Assembly (NCBI GenBank): GCA_022494885.1
Contig: JAGVSM010002671.1
Span: 1-64,000 of the forward strand
Length of the DNA: 64,000 nt
Origin: Micrasema longulum
Taxonomy: Eukaryota; Arthropoda; Insecta; Trichoptera; Brachycentridae
Direction: 5' to 3'
The notes under the pieces were generated by a model, which saw nothing but the letters and a program-made list of their open reading frames with translations, did not search any database and was not told where the DNA came from. The translations under genes were made by a program, and so were the position numbers. Shown one piece after another: positions 61,689 through 64,000 of the stretch. How positions within the stretch are numbered: position 1 is the stretch's first letter; each line of letters starts with the position of its first letter.

Positions 61689-63923
61689 ATGTCCTCATCT
61701 GAAGAGTCCTTTCATTCTCTTCCTGATTCCATTCCTTCTTCACCTCTTTCCTTCTACCATTCAGAAATCTCTGATTTATCTGACATACACACTTCTTCTG
61801 ATGACATGTTGGTTCACGATATTTTGGCTTCCAATTTCTCACGTTTCCCTAAAAACTTCCACGTGTGTCATATTAATGCACAGAGTATTCCCTCCCATTA
61901 TTCTGACCTTCTAGCAACATTTTCTGATTTATCCACACACGCCATTTTGATAAGTGAATCCTGGTTAAAACCATCCCTTCTCTCCACATTGTATCCATTA
62001 CCGGGTTACCATCTTATACGTAACGATCGTATAAATAGAGTCGGAGGGGGGGTTGGAATTTACTTACGCGCTGATATTGGGTATTCTATCATCACAAAAT
62101 CTCTTTCTTCTTCACAAGGTTTTCCAGAGTACTTATTTATAAAAGTTAACTTCAAGTTTAACAATCTTCTGCTCGGTGTAGTGTATTGTCCCCCCAATAT
62201 TAATTATTTCTCAGAAGTTGAGATACTGCTGGAATCGCTTTCCTTACAATCCGATCATACCATAATCATGGGTGACTTTAACACTTGTCTTCTCAAGGGA
62301 GACTACAGAAGCAAACAGCTCGAGGAAATAGCGAAATCAGTTAACCTCTCTATACTCCCTCTTAAACCAACACATCACACTGAATCTTCCCATACACTTC
62401 TTGATCTTATTTTTACTACCTTCCCTCATAATATCAATAATTACGGCCAACTGACTGCTTCCGGATTTTCAAATCACGACCTCCTCTATTTAAGCTATAA
62501 AATAAACTGTCCACGATATCACAAAAAAACTTTACATCTTAGAAATGTTCGTAATATTAACAAAGAACAATTTGAGAATGACGCCTCTAACATAGACTGG
62601 GAGATATACGAAACGGACAATCTCGATATAAAAGTCAACTCTTTAAACAGTACTATCATTGGCTTGTTTAATACCCACGCCCCTTTAAGACAAGTGAAAC
62701 TGAAATATCCCCCAGCTCCTTGGCTTACCAATGACATTTTAAAATTGATGGCAAAACGCGACAAAGCTAAATCAAAACTAAAATTAATCAATTCTGTCCT
62801 TGGCTGGGAAAAGTTCCGAACACTCAGAAATCGTTGTAACCAACTGTGTCGGAATGCTAAAAGAAGACATATTAAAGATTCACTTAATAATCTTTCTTCC
62901 GCACGTTCTTGGAACTTCCTCCATTCACTCGGGGTGGGCAAAGCTATTTCCACTGTTGATAAAGGTAGTTCGCTGAACCTCAACGAACTAAACTTGCATT
63001 TTTCTACCCCTCCGGTGGTAATTGACGAAGCTTTAAAACGCTCTTTGTTACATGATATGAACAATACACAAAATTCTAATGTCCCTCAATTTCGTTTCTC
63101 CGTCGTCAATGAATCAGAAGTATCGCGCATTCTGCTTTCTATCAAAACTAAATCCTTCGGCAGCGATGAATTGAGTTTGTCGATAATTCATATGACTTTG
63201 CCTTTTACTTTATCTATTATTACTCATATTATTAATTTTTCCCTCTCATCTGGTTACTTTCCAACCCAATGGAAATCGGCTTTCGTTATTCCACTTCCCA
63301 AAAACGGCTCCCCAGCATCCAAAAAAGATTATAGACCCATCTCCATTTTGCCTATCTTTTCCAAAGTTATTGAACGAATAGCTTACAAACAAATTAACTG
63401 TTATCTGACACTTCATAATCAACTTGATCCTCTGCAATCTGGTTTTCGGGCTGGACACAGCACTACTACCGTCTTAGTTAAAATAACTGACGACATTAGA
63501 CAAGCAATGAATGATAAACGTCGAACGCTTTTGGTCCTACTTGATTTTAGTAGTGCTTTTAATTCTGTTGATTTTGACCTGCTTCTCGCTAGACTTAAGT
63601 CCTTAAATCTATCTTCATCCGTGATAAATTGGTTTTCAACATATTTACGTGGCCGTCGTCAATGCGTTAAAATGGCAGATGTCTTTTCAGATTGGATTGA
63701 TCTTACCGCCGGTGTGCCACAAGGAGAGGTACTTTCTCCACTTTTATTTTCCCTTTTTATCAATCCAATAACAAAAAACCTCCCCTGTTCGTACCATTTA
63801 TATGCCGATGATTTGCAATTGTATATTCATTTCGAGCCTGTCGACATTGTTGAAACACATAGAGTAATGTCACTTGCACTCGACCATATCTCTTCATGGA
63901 CAAAAAACATGGACTTCTCATAA
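61689..63923 (+). CDS. LINE ORF2: endonuclease and reverse transcriptase
   Basis: A 744-residue ORF2 of a Jockey-superfamily LINE, starting at the first ATG (ATGTCCTCATCTG). The protein nicks target DNA and primes reverse transcription there. The AP-type endonuclease spans residues about 55-275: HINAQS (N63), SESWL (E90), GDFN 195-198, LLDLIF and NHD at 262-264 in place of the usual SDH. The reverse transcriptase runs from about 470: DYRPISILP, GFRAGHST, LLDFSSAFNSVD, GVPQGEVLSPLLF (G-to-E and G-to-S variants of the common SVLGP) and YADD at 705-708. The frame ends early at KNMDFS because one base is lost near 63908; the next frame carries on with the normal sequence. It is otherwise unbroken, so young. 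Confidence 0.93.
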   Translation: MSSSEESFHSLPDSIPSSPLSFYHSEISDLSDIHTSSDDMLVHDILASNFSRFPKNFHVCHINAQSIPSHYSDLLATFSDLSTHAILISESWLKPSLLSTLYPLPGYHLIRNDRINRVGGGVGIYLRADIGYSIITKSLSSSQGFPEYLFIKVNFKFNNLLLGVVYCPPNINYFSEVEILLESLSLQSDHTIIMGDFNTCLLKGDYRSKQLEEIAKSVNLSILPLKPTHHTESSHTLLDLIFTTFPHNINNYGQLTASGFSNHDLLYLSYKINCPRYHKKTLHLRNVRNINKEQFENDASNIDWEIYETDNLDIKVNSLNSTIIGLFNTHAPLRQVKLKYPPAPWLTNDILKLMAKRDKAKSKLKLINSVLGWEKFRTLRNRCNQLCRNAKRRHIKDSLNNLSSARSWNFLHSLGVGKAISTVDKGSSLNLNELNLHFSTPPVVIDEALKRSLLHDMNNTQNSNVPQFRFSVVNESEVSRILLSIKTKSFGSDELSLSIIHMTLPFTLSIITHIINFSLSSGYFPTQWKSAFVIPLPKNGSPASKKDYRPISILPIFSKVIERIAYKQINCYLTLHNQLDPLQSGFRAGHSTTTVLVKITDDIRQAMNDKRRTLLVLLDFSSAFNSVDFDLLLARLKSLNLSSSVINWFSTYLRGRRQCVKMADVFSDWIDLTAGVPQGEVLSPLLFSLFINPITKNLPCSYHLYADDLQLYIHFEPVDIVETHRVMSLALDHISSWTKNMDFS

Positions 63924-64000
63924 ATCCAACAAAAACCCAAATTGTACTTGTTGGTAGTAAACAAATGTATTCAAAAGTGAATTTTTCCACACTTCCTCTT
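63909..64000 (+). pseudogene. LINE ORF2 continuation after frameshift
   Basis: From HGLLINPTKTQIVLVGSKQM the translation goes on, in the frame one base off, to VNFSTLPL at the window end without a stop. This is the normal thumb sequence after YADD in Jockey-type enzymes. The tail and 3' UTR lie beyond the window. Confidence 0.85.

Noticed and set aside
62519..63064. 181-codon minus-strand frame
   Set aside because: Antisense shadow of LINE ORF2.

Overview
The window is AT-rich insect nuclear DNA. The evidence is one spliced odorant receptor gene of the insect-specific 7tm_6 family, tRNA-derived SINEs, several clades of non-LTR retrotransposons (LINEs), Penelope-like elements (PLEs), a hAT element, and arthropod-style core promoter spacing (TATA plus TCAGT initiator). 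The order of insect could not be settled by eye. There are no bacterial operons, CRISPR arrays or genuine tRNA/rRNA genes.

The only host gene I can support is the odorant receptor at 26244-35404 (+). It has five exons with consensus splice sites and intron phases 2,0,0,0, and encodes 417 residues without a break. Its introns are full of mobile DNA: a family A repeat 5 bases after the first donor, a PLE nested in a DNA element, a second PLE, an RTE-like LINE, a cleanly inserted LINE tail with an 11-bp target duplication, and a second LINE.

Layout. 1-12.6 kb: interspersed repeats, a GC-rich palindromic array (2.73-3.42 kb), a 0.5-kb TTTTA microsatellite, SINEs and LINE fragments. 12.68-14.67 kb: a hAT element with an exact 8-bp target duplication, carrying two LINE tails, one of them split by a SINE. 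15.1-16.4 kb: a family A foldback beside an LTR-like GC-rich promoter. 16.9-26 kb: LINE, SINE, PLE and family B insertions. 26.2-35.4 kb: odorant receptor. 35.5-51.5 kb: repeats, two copies of LINE J1 with matching 3' flanks, and a dense family A cluster. 51.6-53.8 kb: an RTE-like LINE lacking its endonuclease. 53.8-60 kb: PLE inverted pair, a 16-bp tandem repeat, an inverted LINE pair inside a 2-kb terminal-inverted-repeat element, and a stack of nested insertions. 60.1-64 kb: a LINE with ORF1 tail, endonuclease and reverse transcriptase that runs off the window end.

The most interesting non-genic signal is that several diverged PLE termini all keep the parts of a minimal hammerhead ribozyme (CTGANGA, stem II, GAAA, a CCGG stem III and a flanking stem I), with different bases but preserved pairing. 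The class is known from PLEs; the lineages here look diverse. Second is a 43-bp perfect inverted copy in the receptor introns that reads as a templated insertion.

Family labels (A, B, C, D, J1-J5, K, SINE1-3) are mine, based on similarity seen inside this window. Boundaries of repeats are approximate unless stated.
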